IMG/VR virus record: IMGVR_UViG_3300030108_003783
Coordinates: 62,001-126,000 of that record
Source: a virus
DNA: 64,000 bases
Reading direction: 5' to 3' (one strand)
This document shows positions 8,248 to 15,873 of the stretch, one piece after another. A model generated the notes under the pieces. It ran no database searches. It was not told the origin of the DNA and was given only the letters and a program-made list of their open reading frames with translations. Positions within the stretch are counted from its first letter, which is position 1. Each line of letters begins with the position of its first letter. The position numbers and the translations under genes were made by a program.

Positions 8248-9329
8248 GAAAATCGATTTACATTTTAATAGCAATATTAGTTGCATCTTGTGCTGCTCCT
8301 AAAAAATGCTGTTCTCAAGACAATAACTTTAAAAAAGAATTAAAAAAAGTATTTAAGTTTTCAACTTTTTATGGTGCAGTAAACGGTGGTAATTCTATTT
8401 CAGATGTAGATGTATTCTCTGTTACAAATGGATTACAAACAAATACTGTTAAAACTCCATTCGATTATTCAGTTACATTTGGAGTTAGAAAAATTGCTAG
8501 ATTAGGTTATGAAAATAGAGCAAATACTTTTTACAATGGAACTGAAAATTCTTTTTCTGATGCTGCTACAATTGGTAAAATAAAAGGTTTTGAATTTTTA
8601 TTTGAAGGTGAATTAGCAAGACAACAAGGAATGGAGCTAATTAATCAACAACACTTTTTAAGATATGTTCATGACAAATTCATTATAAAAACAGAATATG
8701 TTATGGACGGCTTTGCAGATATAGAATACTTTGAAGCATCACAAAGATATAGATATAAAATTGGTAAAAAGCTTTCATTTAATATCGGAGCTGTACAAAG
8801 ATTTGCAGAACCTTATGGGTATGATCCATTAGAAGAATGGTTATTATCAAATGGAAATTTACATTATACTCAATTAGCATTACAAGAAGGATACACAGTA
8901 CAATTCGATGGAAACGGTGGTACAGAATATTATAATCCATCCGGAGGTTTAGTAGCAGAGAATACTCAAATATGGGAAGGAGTTGTTATACCTCAAGTTT
9001 TATCTGATTATGTAGAAAAAGAAAGAAATAAATTAGATCAAACTTTACAGCATTCAATTGTAATAGGTTTTGATTACTATCATTATACAAAAGACTTTTG
9101 GCTCCATTCATGGGGTAACTTAATGCCTTATCATTACGATGATGGCGGGGAATTCTCTTATCATAAATTCAACAATAACGAACAATGGTTAGATTATTCA
9201 GGCGGATTGATATTTGGATATTATATAATTCCAAAGAAACTAGGATTATTTATAGAAGGTAAATATAATAAATATTGGAATAGAAACTGGCATGATTTCA
9301 GTTTAGGTTTCAACTATGTAATACGATAA
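8244..9329 (+). CDS. Putative outer-membrane lipoprotein/beta-barrel protein, 361 aa
   Basis: ATG 8244 overlaps the stop of the T9SS protein gene, so the two are translationally coupled. The N-terminus is a lipoprotein signal (IAILVASC, lipobox Cys at about residue 16) followed by a second CC pair. The rest is rich in aromatic residues and alternating strands (FSTFYGAVNGG, FIIKTEYVMDGF, LGLFIEGKYNKYW) and ends FSLGFNYVIR, as expected for a beta-barrel closing strand. It could anchor or assist its secreted neighbour, as PorP/SprF proteins do for some T9SS cargo, but I cannot show membership of that family. Confidence 0.55.
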   Translation: MRKSIYILIAILVASCAAPKKCCSQDNNFKKELKKVFKFSTFYGAVNGGNSISDVDVFSVTNGLQTNTVKTPFDYSVTFGVRKIARLGYENRANTFYNGTENSFSDAATIGKIKGFEFLFEGELARQQGMELINQQHFLRYVHDKFIIKTEYVMDGFADIEYFEASQRYRYKIGKKLSFNIGAVQRFAEPYGYDPLEEWLLSNGNLHYTQLALQEGYTVQFDGNGGTEYYNPSGGLVAENTQIWEGVVIPQVLSDYVEKERNKLDQTLQHSIVIGFDYYHYTKDFWLHSWGNLMPYHYDDGGEFSYHKFNNNEQWLDYSGGLIFGYYIIPKKLGLFIEGKYNKYWNRNWHDFSLGFNYVIR

Positions 9330-9341
9330 CGGGATAAAAAA

Positions 9342-9626
9342 ATGGCTAAAGAATTAAATGAAGATTCAAGTTTCAAAGTAAGTATAAAAACTTTAATTGC
9401 TATCGGTATAGCTCTATCAACATTGATTGGTATGTGGTTTACGCTTCAAGCTGATATAGCAGAAGCAAAGGAATTACCTTTAGCTCCTCCACCAGATGTA
9501 ACAAGGATGGAGTTCGATATGAAAGATAAGAATATTAGATTAACTATCGAAAATACTCAAGACGATGTTGAAGAGATTAAAGAAGATTTGAAACGTATTG
9601 AAGATAAAATCGATAGACTCAACTAG
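9342..9626 (+). CDS. Small membrane protein with C-terminal coiled coil, 94 aa
   Basis: One membrane segment (about residues 17-33, LIAIGIALSTLIGMWF) is followed by a proline-rich stretch and a heptad-like acidic helix (ENTQDDVEEIKEDLKRIEDK). It opens the lysis-type region and has the shape of a phage membrane accessory (spanin- or holin-partner-like), although orientation and function are unproven. Confidence 0.55.
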   Translation: MAKELNEDSSFKVSIKTLIAIGIALSTLIGMWFTLQADIAEAKELPLAPPPDVTRMEFDMKDKNIRLTIENTQDDVEEIKEDLKRIEDKIDRLN

Positions 9627-9635
9627 GAGAACAAC

Positions 9636-9992
9636 ATGAAACTAATTAAATTATTAATAATTTTGTTATTTCCAGTGCTTTGTCACAGTCAATCTGTAAA
9701 GACTATAAAAATTAATGGTGAATTAACTATTGTGCATTTTAATGCAGATTGGAATTCTGCTAATGATGTAAAATGGTTTACAAAACTTTCTGATGCAAAG
9801 AAAATGAACTGCAATATTGCAAAAGATACAAAAGCTGGTGAAAAATATCAAATAGTTGTTGTTCCAACAATTATTATATTTCATGAAGGAGAAGAAGTAA
9901 AACGTTTTCAAGCTGATATTTCTTTTACTATGAAAGCCACTAAAGAAGAAGTACAAGAGGAAATAGATAATATAGTATCGGAGAGCTTTTAA
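9636..9992 (+). CDS. Exported thioredoxin-like protein without CxxC
   Basis: A signal peptide (MKLIKLLIILLFPVLCHS) precedes a compact thioredoxin-like domain: strand LTIVHFNADW, then NSAND where an active thioredoxin has CGPC, and later VVVPTIIIFHEGEEVKRF with the cis-proline VPT motif. The fold call rests on these two landmarks. With the redox cysteines gone it should act as a binding rather than a disulfide protein, in the periplasm. AGGAG precedes the ATG and the stop overlaps the next start by 1 nt. Confidence 0.6.
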   Translation: MKLIKLLIILLFPVLCHSQSVKTIKINGELTIVHFNADWNSANDVKWFTKLSDAKKMNCNIAKDTKAGEKYQIVVVPTIIIFHEGEEVKRFQADISFTMKATKEEVQEEIDNIVSESF

Positions 9993-10207
9993 TGTGGAAA
10001 TTATTTAAAGATGAAAATGATATAAATGAAAAAGCAATCGTAGGATTTGCTTCTTTTGTTTTAATGGTTATATTTGCAATTTGCGATTTAATTACTGGAT
10101 GGTGCGGAATGGAACTAGTAATTAATGAAGTAATATATAATTCTTTCGTGATAGTCACGTTAGGATCTTTTGGTATAAGTTCAATAGAAAAAATAAAAGG
10201 AAAATAA
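9992..10207 (+). CDS. Holin-like small membrane protein, 71 aa
   Basis: The protein has two membrane segments (about residues 16-32 and 46-62) separated by a short loop, a charged N-terminus and a basic C-terminal tail (SIEKIKGK). It abuts the putative cell-wall hydrolase gene at 10208 with no gap. Size, topology and position fit a holin; sequence alone does not prove it. Confidence 0.5.
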   Translation: MWKLFKDENDINEKAIVGFASFVLMVIFAICDLITGWCGMELVINEVIYNSFVIVTLGSFGISSIEKIKGK

Positions 10208-10810
10208 ATGTATACAAGAGAACAGGTTGAAGCTGCCGTAAAAGCTAAAGGGTATAAATGGTTTGAAAATGGTGATTACAATGTTAATATAGTTGGAATC
10301 AGAAATATGTCTGTTGGTGACAGAGTAACAAATAAATTTGATGATCACTTAACAATATCTTATAAAGTAGACGGGGAATGGTGTTATGAAATATTTAATT
10401 GCACTACTGATCCAGGTGATGATTGGATGGATAAACCAATGCTAGAAAAAGGCTGTGCTATATTAGTACCAGGTCAATACAGAGGTTCACACAAATTAAG
10501 ATTACACCAGGGAAGATATTTAGCTTTAGGACAGCAAAGACCAGTTAAAGTTTATAGAGATAGAGATAAAGATGGTAAATATGATTTTGATCCTTCAACA
10601 ATAGACGAAGGTTTATTTGGAATCAATATTCATAGAGCAACTAAACATGCTGGAAAAACTTCTACTTATGTAGATAAATGGTCTGCAGGTTGTCAAGTAA
10701 TTGCAAGTAACGATGATTGGCATTGTTTCTTAGATATATGTCAAACAGCAAGAGATACTTGGAATAACAATTTTACATATACATTACTTGAATCTACTGA
10801 CCTAACTTGA
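10208..10810 (+). CDS. Putative endolysin, L,D-transpeptidase-like (YkuD-type) hydrolase
   Basis: The 200-residue protein carries GINIHRA (His142) and, 20 residues later, WSAGCQV (Ser159, Cys162). This H-x(n)-S-x-G-C pattern is that of YkuD/L,D-transpeptidase-like cysteine enzymes acting on peptidoglycan. There is no signal peptide, so release through the preceding holin-like protein is plausible. An Asp-rich DRDKDGKYDFD loop may bind calcium. The stop TGA is part of the next late motif. It could instead be a virion cell-wall enzyme. Confidence 0.5.
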   Translation: MYTREQVEAAVKAKGYKWFENGDYNVNIVGIRNMSVGDRVTNKFDDHLTISYKVDGEWCYEIFNCTTDPGDDWMDKPMLEKGCAILVPGQYRGSHKLRLHQGRYLALGQQRPVKVYRDRDKDGKYDFDPSTIDEGLFGINIHRATKHAGKTSTYVDKWSAGCQVIASNDDWHCFLDICQTARDTWNNNFTYTLLESTDLT

Positions 10811-10817
10811 TATTTAT
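10809..10817 (+). promoter_or_regulatory. Putative late promoter GATATTTAT
   Basis: CTTGATATTTATA overlaps the stop codon of the hydrolase gene and stands 18 nt before the ATG at 10836. It is the same extended form as at 20012 and 56502. Confidence 0.5.
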
Positions 10818-10835
10818 AACAAAGAGGATAATAAA

Positions 10836-11315
10836 ATGGCACAATTTAACGATTCAAAATGGCGAAGAGAAATATTAGAAGGTAAACATCAATTGAAGGA
10901 GTTTACTGAATATAACTTTGACCCGATGGACATGTACAGTAGAAATACTAAAAATGCAGATAAAGTAGAAAGAATTTTAAAGAAGGCAGGTTTTTCAAAA
11001 GTAAACCTTAGGAAAGCTCAAAAGCAAGTAGTATTTATAGATCAAAATATGCACAGAACTAGAGGAGTTATGTTTGTTCATATCCAATATCATGTAGTTA
11101 AAGGAAAAGATGGAAAGACTTATTTCATACACCAAACGCAATATTATCATAGAGATTTTGGAACTGGAGTTGTCAATCTAACTGCAGTGATGGTAGAGGA
11201 ACAACCTAATTATCCATCTGATAAAGGTGAAAAATTTATAGGGAGAGCAGTTTTTCTTAAAGATGATTTCTTAGATGGTATAAGAAATGTTGAAGTATTG
11301 AAAAGAGCATCATAA
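10836..11315 (+). CDS. Hypothetical protein, 159 aa, probably late
   Basis: The start follows an AAGAGGA site. The protein begins MAQFNDSKWRREILEGKHQL and has a KVERILKKAGFSKVNLRKAQ helix-turn region, then beta-strands (VMFVHIQYHVV, FIHQTQYYHRDFG). No catalytic motif is seen. It heads the block of leader-bearing proteins and follows a late motif, so a virion or assembly role is likely. Confidence 0.55.
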   Translation: MAQFNDSKWRREILEGKHQLKEFTEYNFDPMDMYSRNTKNADKVERILKKAGFSKVNLRKAQKQVVFIDQNMHRTRGVMFVHIQYHVVKGKDGKTYFIHQTQYYHRDFGTGVVNLTAVMVEEQPNYPSDKGEKFIGRAVFLKDDFLDGIRNVEVLKRAS

Positions 11316-11329
11316 AATAGGAGATTATA

Positions 11330-11611
11330 ATGAAATTAAAGAAAATAATTAAAGAACATTCTTTAGGAGAATTACCTTCTTCTAAATTGATGAAAATGAA
11401 ATGGAATCCCGTTACAGATCCAAAACCAGTAAATGAAAGATTATCTAGACAAGCTTTAGACAGATTAGAAGGGCTTCATAATATAAGAGTAATGAAAACT
11501 TTTTTAGCTGCTGGTAAAGATTTAGCAAAAGAACTTTATGATGAAGGATTTGAAAACGATGAAATTTTAGATTTCTTTTATTACAAATTACAAAGAGCGG
11601 GTATAAGATGA
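11330..11611 (+). CDS. Small protein with capsid-targeting-like leader, 93 aa
   Basis: AGGAG lies 7 nt before the ATG. The N-terminus MKLKKIIKEHSLGEL has the basic amphipathic leader shared by seven genes between 11.3 and 15.7 kb, with a possible I-x-E cleavage point after residue 9. The remainder is helical and ends DEGFENDEILDFFYYKLQRAGI. Function unknown; the stop overlaps the next start by 4 nt (ATGA). Confidence 0.55.
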   Translation: MKLKKIIKEHSLGELPSSKLMKMKWNPVTDPKPVNERLSRQALDRLEGLHNIRVMKTFLAAGKDLAKELYDEGFENDEILDFFYYKLQRAGIR

Positions 11612-12402
11612 AAATTTCAAAAATCATAGAAAATATATTATCAGAAAAGAATAAAGCATTAGACAATAAATCTAAGAAAACTGGTATTGCTTATGGTACA
11701 TTAAAGAAAGTATACGATAGAGGAATGGCAGCATGGAATTCAGGACACAGACCAGGCTCAACTCAACAACAATGGGCAATGGGTAGAGTAAATTCTTTTA
11801 TCACTGGTAAAGGTGGTGCTAGAAAAGCTGATGCTGATCTTTGGAAGAAAAGAGGAAAGAGAAAAAAAGAAGGCGTTGAAGAAGCAAACCCTGCACCAAA
11901 ACCAGAAGATTTCGGAACATCTGAATCAACAAAAGAATATGGAAAGTCTCTTAGAAAAATAGCATTAGACAGACAATTAAAAAATATATCTAAAAAAGAC
12001 AAAGAAACTTTATTGAAAATTGCTAATTTAATGGCTAAAGCAAATGAAGTAGAAGTAGATGACGATACAGAATTTAAATTAGATCTTATGCATTTATTAA
12101 AAAAGCACGTTTCTAAAGGAGGATCTCCTGAAGTTGTTAAAGAAGCTACTAATCTTTGGAAACATTTCGATGCAAAAATGAAATTACAAGATACTATCAT
12201 GGACTTAGAATATGATATGAAGATGATAACTAAAGATTTATCTCAACTTTATAAAGATATGGAACAAGAAGCTGAACCAGAAGGTGGCCCTAAAGCTACT
12301 AGATATGGTAGAGAAATTGAAAAGAAAGAAAAAGAATACAAAAGGAAAAAAGCTGAATTTAAAAAGCTTATGGCTAAATTAGAAAAAATGGAAATGATGT
12401 AA
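11608..12402 (+). CDS. Leader-bearing protein with DUF5824-like domain, 264 aa
   Basis: The leader MKISKIIENILSEKN is followed at about residues 20-75 by a KTGIAYGTLKKVYDRGMAAW...HRPGSTQQQWAMGRVNSFI segment ending in ARKADADLWKK. That segment resembles the phage domain I recall as DUF5824, of unknown function and often in virion-associated proteins. The C-terminal third is a lysine- and glutamate-rich coiled coil (KKEKEYKRKKAEFKKLMAKL). The L/I-x-E point in the leader (LSE, residues 11-13) would suit a T4-type prohead protease. Confidence 0.55.
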   Translation: MKISKIIENILSEKNKALDNKSKKTGIAYGTLKKVYDRGMAAWNSGHRPGSTQQQWAMGRVNSFITGKGGARKADADLWKKRGKRKKEGVEEANPAPKPEDFGTSESTKEYGKSLRKIALDRQLKNISKKDKETLLKIANLMAKANEVEVDDDTEFKLDLMHLLKKHVSKGGSPEVVKEATNLWKHFDAKMKLQDTIMDLEYDMKMITKDLSQLYKDMEQEAEPEGGPKATRYGREIEKKEKEYKRKKAEFKKLMAKLEKMEMM

Positions 12403-12407
12403 AAATC

Positions 12408-12611
12408 ATGATCCGTTTTACAAATATAAAAGGTCAACAAAGTATTCAAGAAATATGCGATAATTGTAAAACTGTAATAAAAGGTTTATCCATTTCAGAT
12501 ATAACAGTAAATAAAACTGAAAATGTAAAAATATACGATGAATCAGGGAAAGAAATAAAAAGGACAGAAGCAAGACCCAAAATTTATTGCGATGATTGTA
12601 AAGATGACTAA
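12408..12611 (+). CDS. Zinc-ribbon-like small protein, 67 aa
   Basis: Two CxxC pairs (CDNC at residues 17-20 and CDDC near the end) frame a short beta-rich core, as in a zinc ribbon. It lacks the leader of its neighbours. The last 8 nt overlap the next gene. Function unknown; protein or nucleic-acid binding is possible. Confidence 0.55.
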   Translation: MIRFTNIKGQQSIQEICDNCKTVIKGLSISDITVNKTENVKIYDESGKEIKRTEARPKIYCDDCKDD

Positions 12612-13695
12612 AATAAGAAGAATAATAGAATCAATGATAACCGAAGCTCCTTTCGGTTTTAAAGGTGTTCCATTTCCATCAGAAACTCCTAATGAATTTG
12701 CATACTTAGATTTTGCTAAGTATATAAAGAAAAACGAAAAGAAAATGATCAAGTTTCTTAAACCAATGAGACCAGATTCAATGTTTAAAGCTTTACAAAG
12801 TTTATGGAAAGAATGGGACAAGAAAACTAATAAGGGTGAATATTCTAATATCAGAGGTAATAAGTTTGGTAGAGAATTAGTTAAAATGCTTTGGAAAGAT
12901 AATTTATTATTTGATAAATCTGGAAATAGGATTACAAAATTAAAAGAAGATAAAAAGAAAATAAAAGTTTCTAAAGATTATACAAAAGGGTTATCTAGAA
13001 AGAAAAAGAAATACGGTTCCAAAGATGCAATGGAAAAGGAAATAGAAAAGTACAGAGGAACTGATACATACAAAAAAGATTGGGATGCTGATTACAAGAA
13101 AGATAAAAAGACTGGGAAGAAAACTAGAGTAAAAACAAAAAGATCAGCAGCATCTAAAGCTTTTGCTAAAATGTACGGAGAAGGTATAAACGAAGATTAT
13201 TCTCAAAGAGCAAGAAACTTTAGAGTCAACCTTAGAATGAGAATGAAAGACCTTAAGATTGGTGGTAAGATAAAAGCTTACAAAATGACCTTTACAAAAG
13301 AGGGACCCGATAAATACAGTTGGAAAGGACCTCAAAAATGGAAAGCAGAAGCAGTTGTTCAAGCAATTAAAAAAGCAGCTGTCAATGATATAATGAAATG
13401 GAAAGGTGGAGCAAGAGGTGCACCTATGGTAAATGCTTTTCTAAAATTCGAAGGTAAACTAAATGAAAAAGGAAAAGGTCTTTGGCACAATATTCATAAG
13501 AAAAGAAAAAGAGGTGAAGCTCCAGCAAAGAAAGGTACAAAAGCATACAACAAAGCTGCAAAAGCAATAGATAGATTAAAAGAAGAAGCTCCTCCAGGAA
13601 TGGAAGATGTAGTTTTAGCTTTAAAAAAGAAAAAAGATATTACTAACCCATATGCAGTAGCTTGGGCAATGTATAATAAAAAAAATAAAAAATAA
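12604..13695 (+). CDS. Leader-bearing basic protein, 363 aa
   Basis: I place the start at ATG 12604, giving MTKIRRIIESMITEAPFGF, rather than ATG 12592, because it restores the leader shared with neighbouring genes; a cut after ITE would be expected. The body is extremely lysine-rich. The C-terminus holds PPGMEDVVLALKKKK and ITNPYAVAWAMYNKK, a tail module recurring in phage structural and internal proteins. It may be a DNA-associated internal head protein. No enzymatic motif is seen. Confidence 0.55.
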   Translation: MTKIRRIIESMITEAPFGFKGVPFPSETPNEFAYLDFAKYIKKNEKKMIKFLKPMRPDSMFKALQSLWKEWDKKTNKGEYSNIRGNKFGRELVKMLWKDNLLFDKSGNRITKLKEDKKKIKVSKDYTKGLSRKKKKYGSKDAMEKEIEKYRGTDTYKKDWDADYKKDKKTGKKTRVKTKRSAASKAFAKMYGEGINEDYSQRARNFRVNLRMRMKDLKIGGKIKAYKMTFTKEGPDKYSWKGPQKWKAEAVVQAIKKAAVNDIMKWKGGARGAPMVNAFLKFEGKLNEKGKGLWHNIHKKRKRGEAPAKKGTKAYNKAAKAIDRLKEEAPPGMEDVVLALKKKKDITNPYAVAWAMYNKKNKK

Positions 13696-13705
13696 AGGTT
13701 CAATT

Positions 13706-14038
13706 ATGATAAAGCTTAAGCATTTATTAGAAGAACCTAGAATTCCTAGAAAGAAAGGTCAAAAAAGACTTTCATCTAAACACTCAGATTTATATACAGA
13801 TGAAAACCCAAAAGGAACAATAAAAGGGTTAAAATTTGCAACTGTTAAAGATGCAGCAGCTTCTGTGAGAAAAATAGACGCTTCTGGTAAAAAGCATGCT
13901 CATAAAATTCAAGCTGCTGTTGCAATGGAACAAAGAGCTAAAGAAATGGGAAAAGTTTCAGCTGCTGGTGTATACAGAAAGTATATAAATAAAATGAAAA
14001 AGATAACCCAAAAAAGAAAAGAAAAAAAGAATAAATAA
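13706..14038 (+). CDS. Leader-bearing protein, DUF5872-like, 110 aa
   Basis: The start MIKLKHLLEEPRIP is the cleanest version of the shared leader (L-x-E at residues 7-9). The rest contains SSKHSDLYTDENPKGTI, GLKFATVKDAAASVRKI, AHKIQAAVAMEQRAKEMG and AAGVYRKYINKM. This conserved string is one I associate with DUF5872, small basic proteins of phages and bacteria with unknown role. The domain name is from memory and should be checked. Confidence 0.55.
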   Translation: MIKLKHLLEEPRIPRKKGQKRLSSKHSDLYTDENPKGTIKGLKFATVKDAAASVRKIDASGKKHAHKIQAAVAMEQRAKEMGKVSAAGVYRKYINKMKKITQKRKEKKNK

Positions 14039-14040
14039 AT

Positions 14041-14070
14041 TTGGATAAGTCGTAAAAATTTATTATATTA
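14041..14070 (+). promoter_or_regulatory. Promoter copy 1 (TTGGATAAGTC-N11-TTATATTA)
   Basis: The TTGGATAAGTC box is at 14041-14051 and the TTATATTA box at 14063-14070, 11 nt apart. The ATG at 14076 is only 5 nt past the second box, so the transcript should be nearly leaderless. With the first codons, this stretch is 46/47 identical to 15125-15171. Confidence 0.7.
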
Positions 14071-14075
14071 ATATT

Positions 14076-14603
14076 ATGATTAAATTAAAGAGATTATTAC
14101 AAGAAGCTAGAAGTTTAAGCGTATTTGATTTTGACGATACACTTGCTTTTACAGATTCTTGGGTTTATGTAAAAAAGAACGGTGGAGAATATAAATTAGA
14201 TTCTGCTGAATTTGCTGTACATAAACTAAAGCCTGGTGAAAGCTACGATTTCAGAGACTTTGATAGAATGTTACGTAACCCAAAGATAATAAAGAAAAAT
14301 GTAGACCTTCTTAAAAAACAATTGAAAAAAGTTGGTAGAAGGGTTACAATTTTAACAGCAAGAGCTGTTGGTTTCCCAGTAAAGCATTTCTTTAAAACAT
14401 TGGGAATAGATGTTTATGTTGTTGCTGTTGGTTCAGCTGATCCTAAAGTTAAAGCTGATTGGATTGAAGATCATATTAAGAAAGGTTATAATCCAGTTTA
14501 TTTCATGGATGATTCAGCTAAAAATATAGCAGCAGTAGATAAATTAAAAAAGAAATATCCAAGAACTAAAATACAAACAAAATTAGTTAAATTTCACAAA
14601 TGA
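14076..14603 (+). CDS. HAD-superfamily phosphatase with capsid-targeting-like leader
   Basis: After the leader MIKLKRLLQEARSL comes HAD motif I (VFDFDDTLAF, nucleophile Asp at about residue 18), motif II (ILTARA), a lysine in VKADWIE and motif IV (YFMDDSAKN). The full catalytic set suggests a Mg2+-dependent phosphatase, possibly on nucleotides or nucleic-acid ends. The L-x-E in LLQE (residues 7-10) is a plausible prohead-protease site, which would leave an intact HAD domain. The stop overlaps the next start by 4 nt. Confidence 0.75.
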   Translation: MIKLKRLLQEARSLSVFDFDDTLAFTDSWVYVKKNGGEYKLDSAEFAVHKLKPGESYDFRDFDRMLRNPKIIKKNVDLLKKQLKKVGRRVTILTARAVGFPVKHFFKTLGIDVYVVAVGSADPKVKADWIEDHIKKGYNPVYFMDDSAKNIAAVDKLKKKYPRTKIQTKLVKFHK

Positions 14604-15139
14604 TAAAGCTTAAAAATATCATAGAAAGATTTGCAATAAGATATCCAGATAAAGAGGATATGAAGAAGATTGCTAAAAAATTGAAAAAAGCAAGAGCATC
14701 AACAGATTCAAATAAAAAATATCAATATCATTTAGCTGAAAGACTTGGTAAGAATAATATAATGGATGTAGTTAAAAAAGTATATCCTCAAATAGTTAAA
14801 GATCTTGGTGGTAGAGCAGTAAAAGTAGAAGTTCATAATAATATATACAAAAGAATGGGTGCTGTTGGAATAGAAGATTTAATGAAAGATAATAACCCAT
14901 TTGCAGAATACGATTGGGATAGAAATAGAATTTATTTATATGCATCAGCAATAACTAATGTTGAACAAATAATAAGATCTTTATTACATGAGCATACTCA
15001 TACAAAGCAAGATAGAAAGAAATTTAAAGCTGGATATGATTCTGGTAAATATGATTATGCAACACACCCATATGAAAAGGCTGCTGTAAAATCAGAAAGA
15101 AATTGGAAAAAGTACTTAAAATATTTGGATAAGTCGTAA
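14600..15139 (+). CDS. Putative zinc metallopeptidase (HExxH) with leader, 179 aa
   Basis: The protein starts MIKLKNIIERFAIR, again the shared leader, and carries HEHTH at residues 130-134, a zincin HExxH motif preceded by a hydrophobic helix (VEQIIRSLL). HPYEKAA follows at 156-162, whose Glu159 may be the third zinc ligand. A strand NRIYLYASA precedes the helix, as usual in such folds. The substrate is unknown. The last residues, LDKS and stop, are written by the promoter of the next gene. Confidence 0.65.
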   Translation: MIKLKNIIERFAIRYPDKEDMKKIAKKLKKARASTDSNKKYQYHLAERLGKNNIMDVVKKVYPQIVKDLGGRAVKVEVHNNIYKRMGAVGIEDLMKDNNPFAEYDWDRNRIYLYASAITNVEQIIRSLLHEHTHTKQDRKKFKAGYDSGKYDYATHPYEKAAVKSERNWKKYLKYLDKS

Positions 15140-15154
15140 AAATTTATTATATTA
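15125..15154 (+). promoter_or_regulatory. Promoter copy 2, overlapping a stop codon
   Basis: TTGGATAAGTC (15125-15135) encodes the L-D-K-S end of the upstream metallopeptidase, and the TAA stop follows at once. TTATATTA is at 15147-15154 and the Nudix ATG at 15160, so the mRNA is nearly leaderless. Confidence 0.7.
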
Positions 15155-15159
15155 ACATT

Positions 15160-15663
15160 ATGATTAAATTATCAGAAATACTTATGGATACCTTTAAAGG
15201 TGAAAAATCAGCAGGAGCTATTATATTTAATAGGAATGCAAATGGAATAGAATATTTATTACTTCATGGTGATAAAATAGGATGGTCATTTCCTAAGGGT
15301 CATATTGAACCAGGAGAAGCTCCTAGGGAAGCTGCTATCAGAGAAGTGAAAGAAGAGACTGGTATAACTATAGAACGTTTTATTCCGAATTTCGAAGTTT
15401 ATTCTCATTACGTTATGACTCACGATTATAGATTTGACCCACCTAAACCTTTAGATAAATCAGATCAATTTGAAAAGATTGTTGTATATTATTTATCTGA
15501 AGTTAAAACAAAAGATGTTACAATATCTCATGAGCATGACAATTATACATGGGTATCTCATAAAAAAGCTCAAACGTTATTAAAATTTGGAAATGACCTT
15601 TTAACAAAGGCACACAAAAGAATATCAAATGAAACCAGAGATACAAGCATATCAAAAAGGTAG
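15160..15663 (+). CDS. Nudix hydrolase with leader, 167 aa
   Basis: A full Nudix box (GHIEPGEAPREAAIREVKEE, residues 47-66, then TGI) follows GWSFPKG, the arrangement of diadenosine-polyphosphate and related nucleotide pyrophosphatases. It should split a nucleoside diphosphate linked to another group with Mg2+. The N-terminus MIKLSEILMDTFKG is a weaker form of the leader shared with upstream genes. It could clean host alarmones or capped RNA; the substrate cannot be read from sequence. Its end overlaps a small frame at 15629. Confidence 0.85.
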   Translation: MIKLSEILMDTFKGEKSAGAIIFNRNANGIEYLLLHGDKIGWSFPKGHIEPGEAPREAAIREVKEETGITIERFIPNFEVYSHYVMTHDYRFDPPKPLDKSDQFEKIVVYYLSEVKTKDVTISHEHDNYTWVSHKKAQTLLKFGNDLLTKAHKRISNETRDTSISKR

Positions 15664-15805
15664 AAAGATTATAAGAAGCTGTGAAAATACAGCTCAAATT
15701 TTCAATGCATACAATTGGGTATGGTTATATAAGAATATGTACGGAGAAACAGATCTTTGGAAAAAATTATACAATTATTGCACACAAAGGAGAAACAGGT
15801 TATGA
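15629..15805 (+). CDS. Hypothetical protein, 58 aa
   Basis: ATG 15629 lies within the end of the Nudix gene in another frame and runs to TGA 15803-15805. The product (MKPEIQAYQKGRKIIRSC...) is basic and aromatic with no known motif. Its stop overlaps the ATG of a 23-codon frame. Overlapping starts are the rule here, which supports it modestly. Confidence 0.4.
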   Translation: MKPEIQAYQKGRKIIRSCENTAQIFNAYNWVWLYKNMYGETDLWKKLYNYCTQRRNRL

Positions 15806-15873
15806 ATTACTGGACAACTACAACAACTATCGGTGATATAGAAGTTATTTATCATATTAAGGAGAATAACTAA
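15802..15873 (+). CDS. Possible tiny protein, 23 aa
   Basis: AAGGAG at 15787-15792 stands 9 nt before ATG 15802. The frame encodes MNYWTTTTTIGDIEVIYHIK... and ends in a TAATG junction with the next gene at 15873. It may be a real peptide or a device coupling translation. Confidence 0.3.
   Translation: MNYWTTTTTIGDIEVIYHIKENN

Noticed and set aside
11763-12200. 145-residue frame on the - strand
   Set aside because: It lies opposite a well-supported + strand gene with leader and domain similarity; its Ser/Phe-rich composition is that of a complementary-strand shadow of a Lys/Glu-rich gene.
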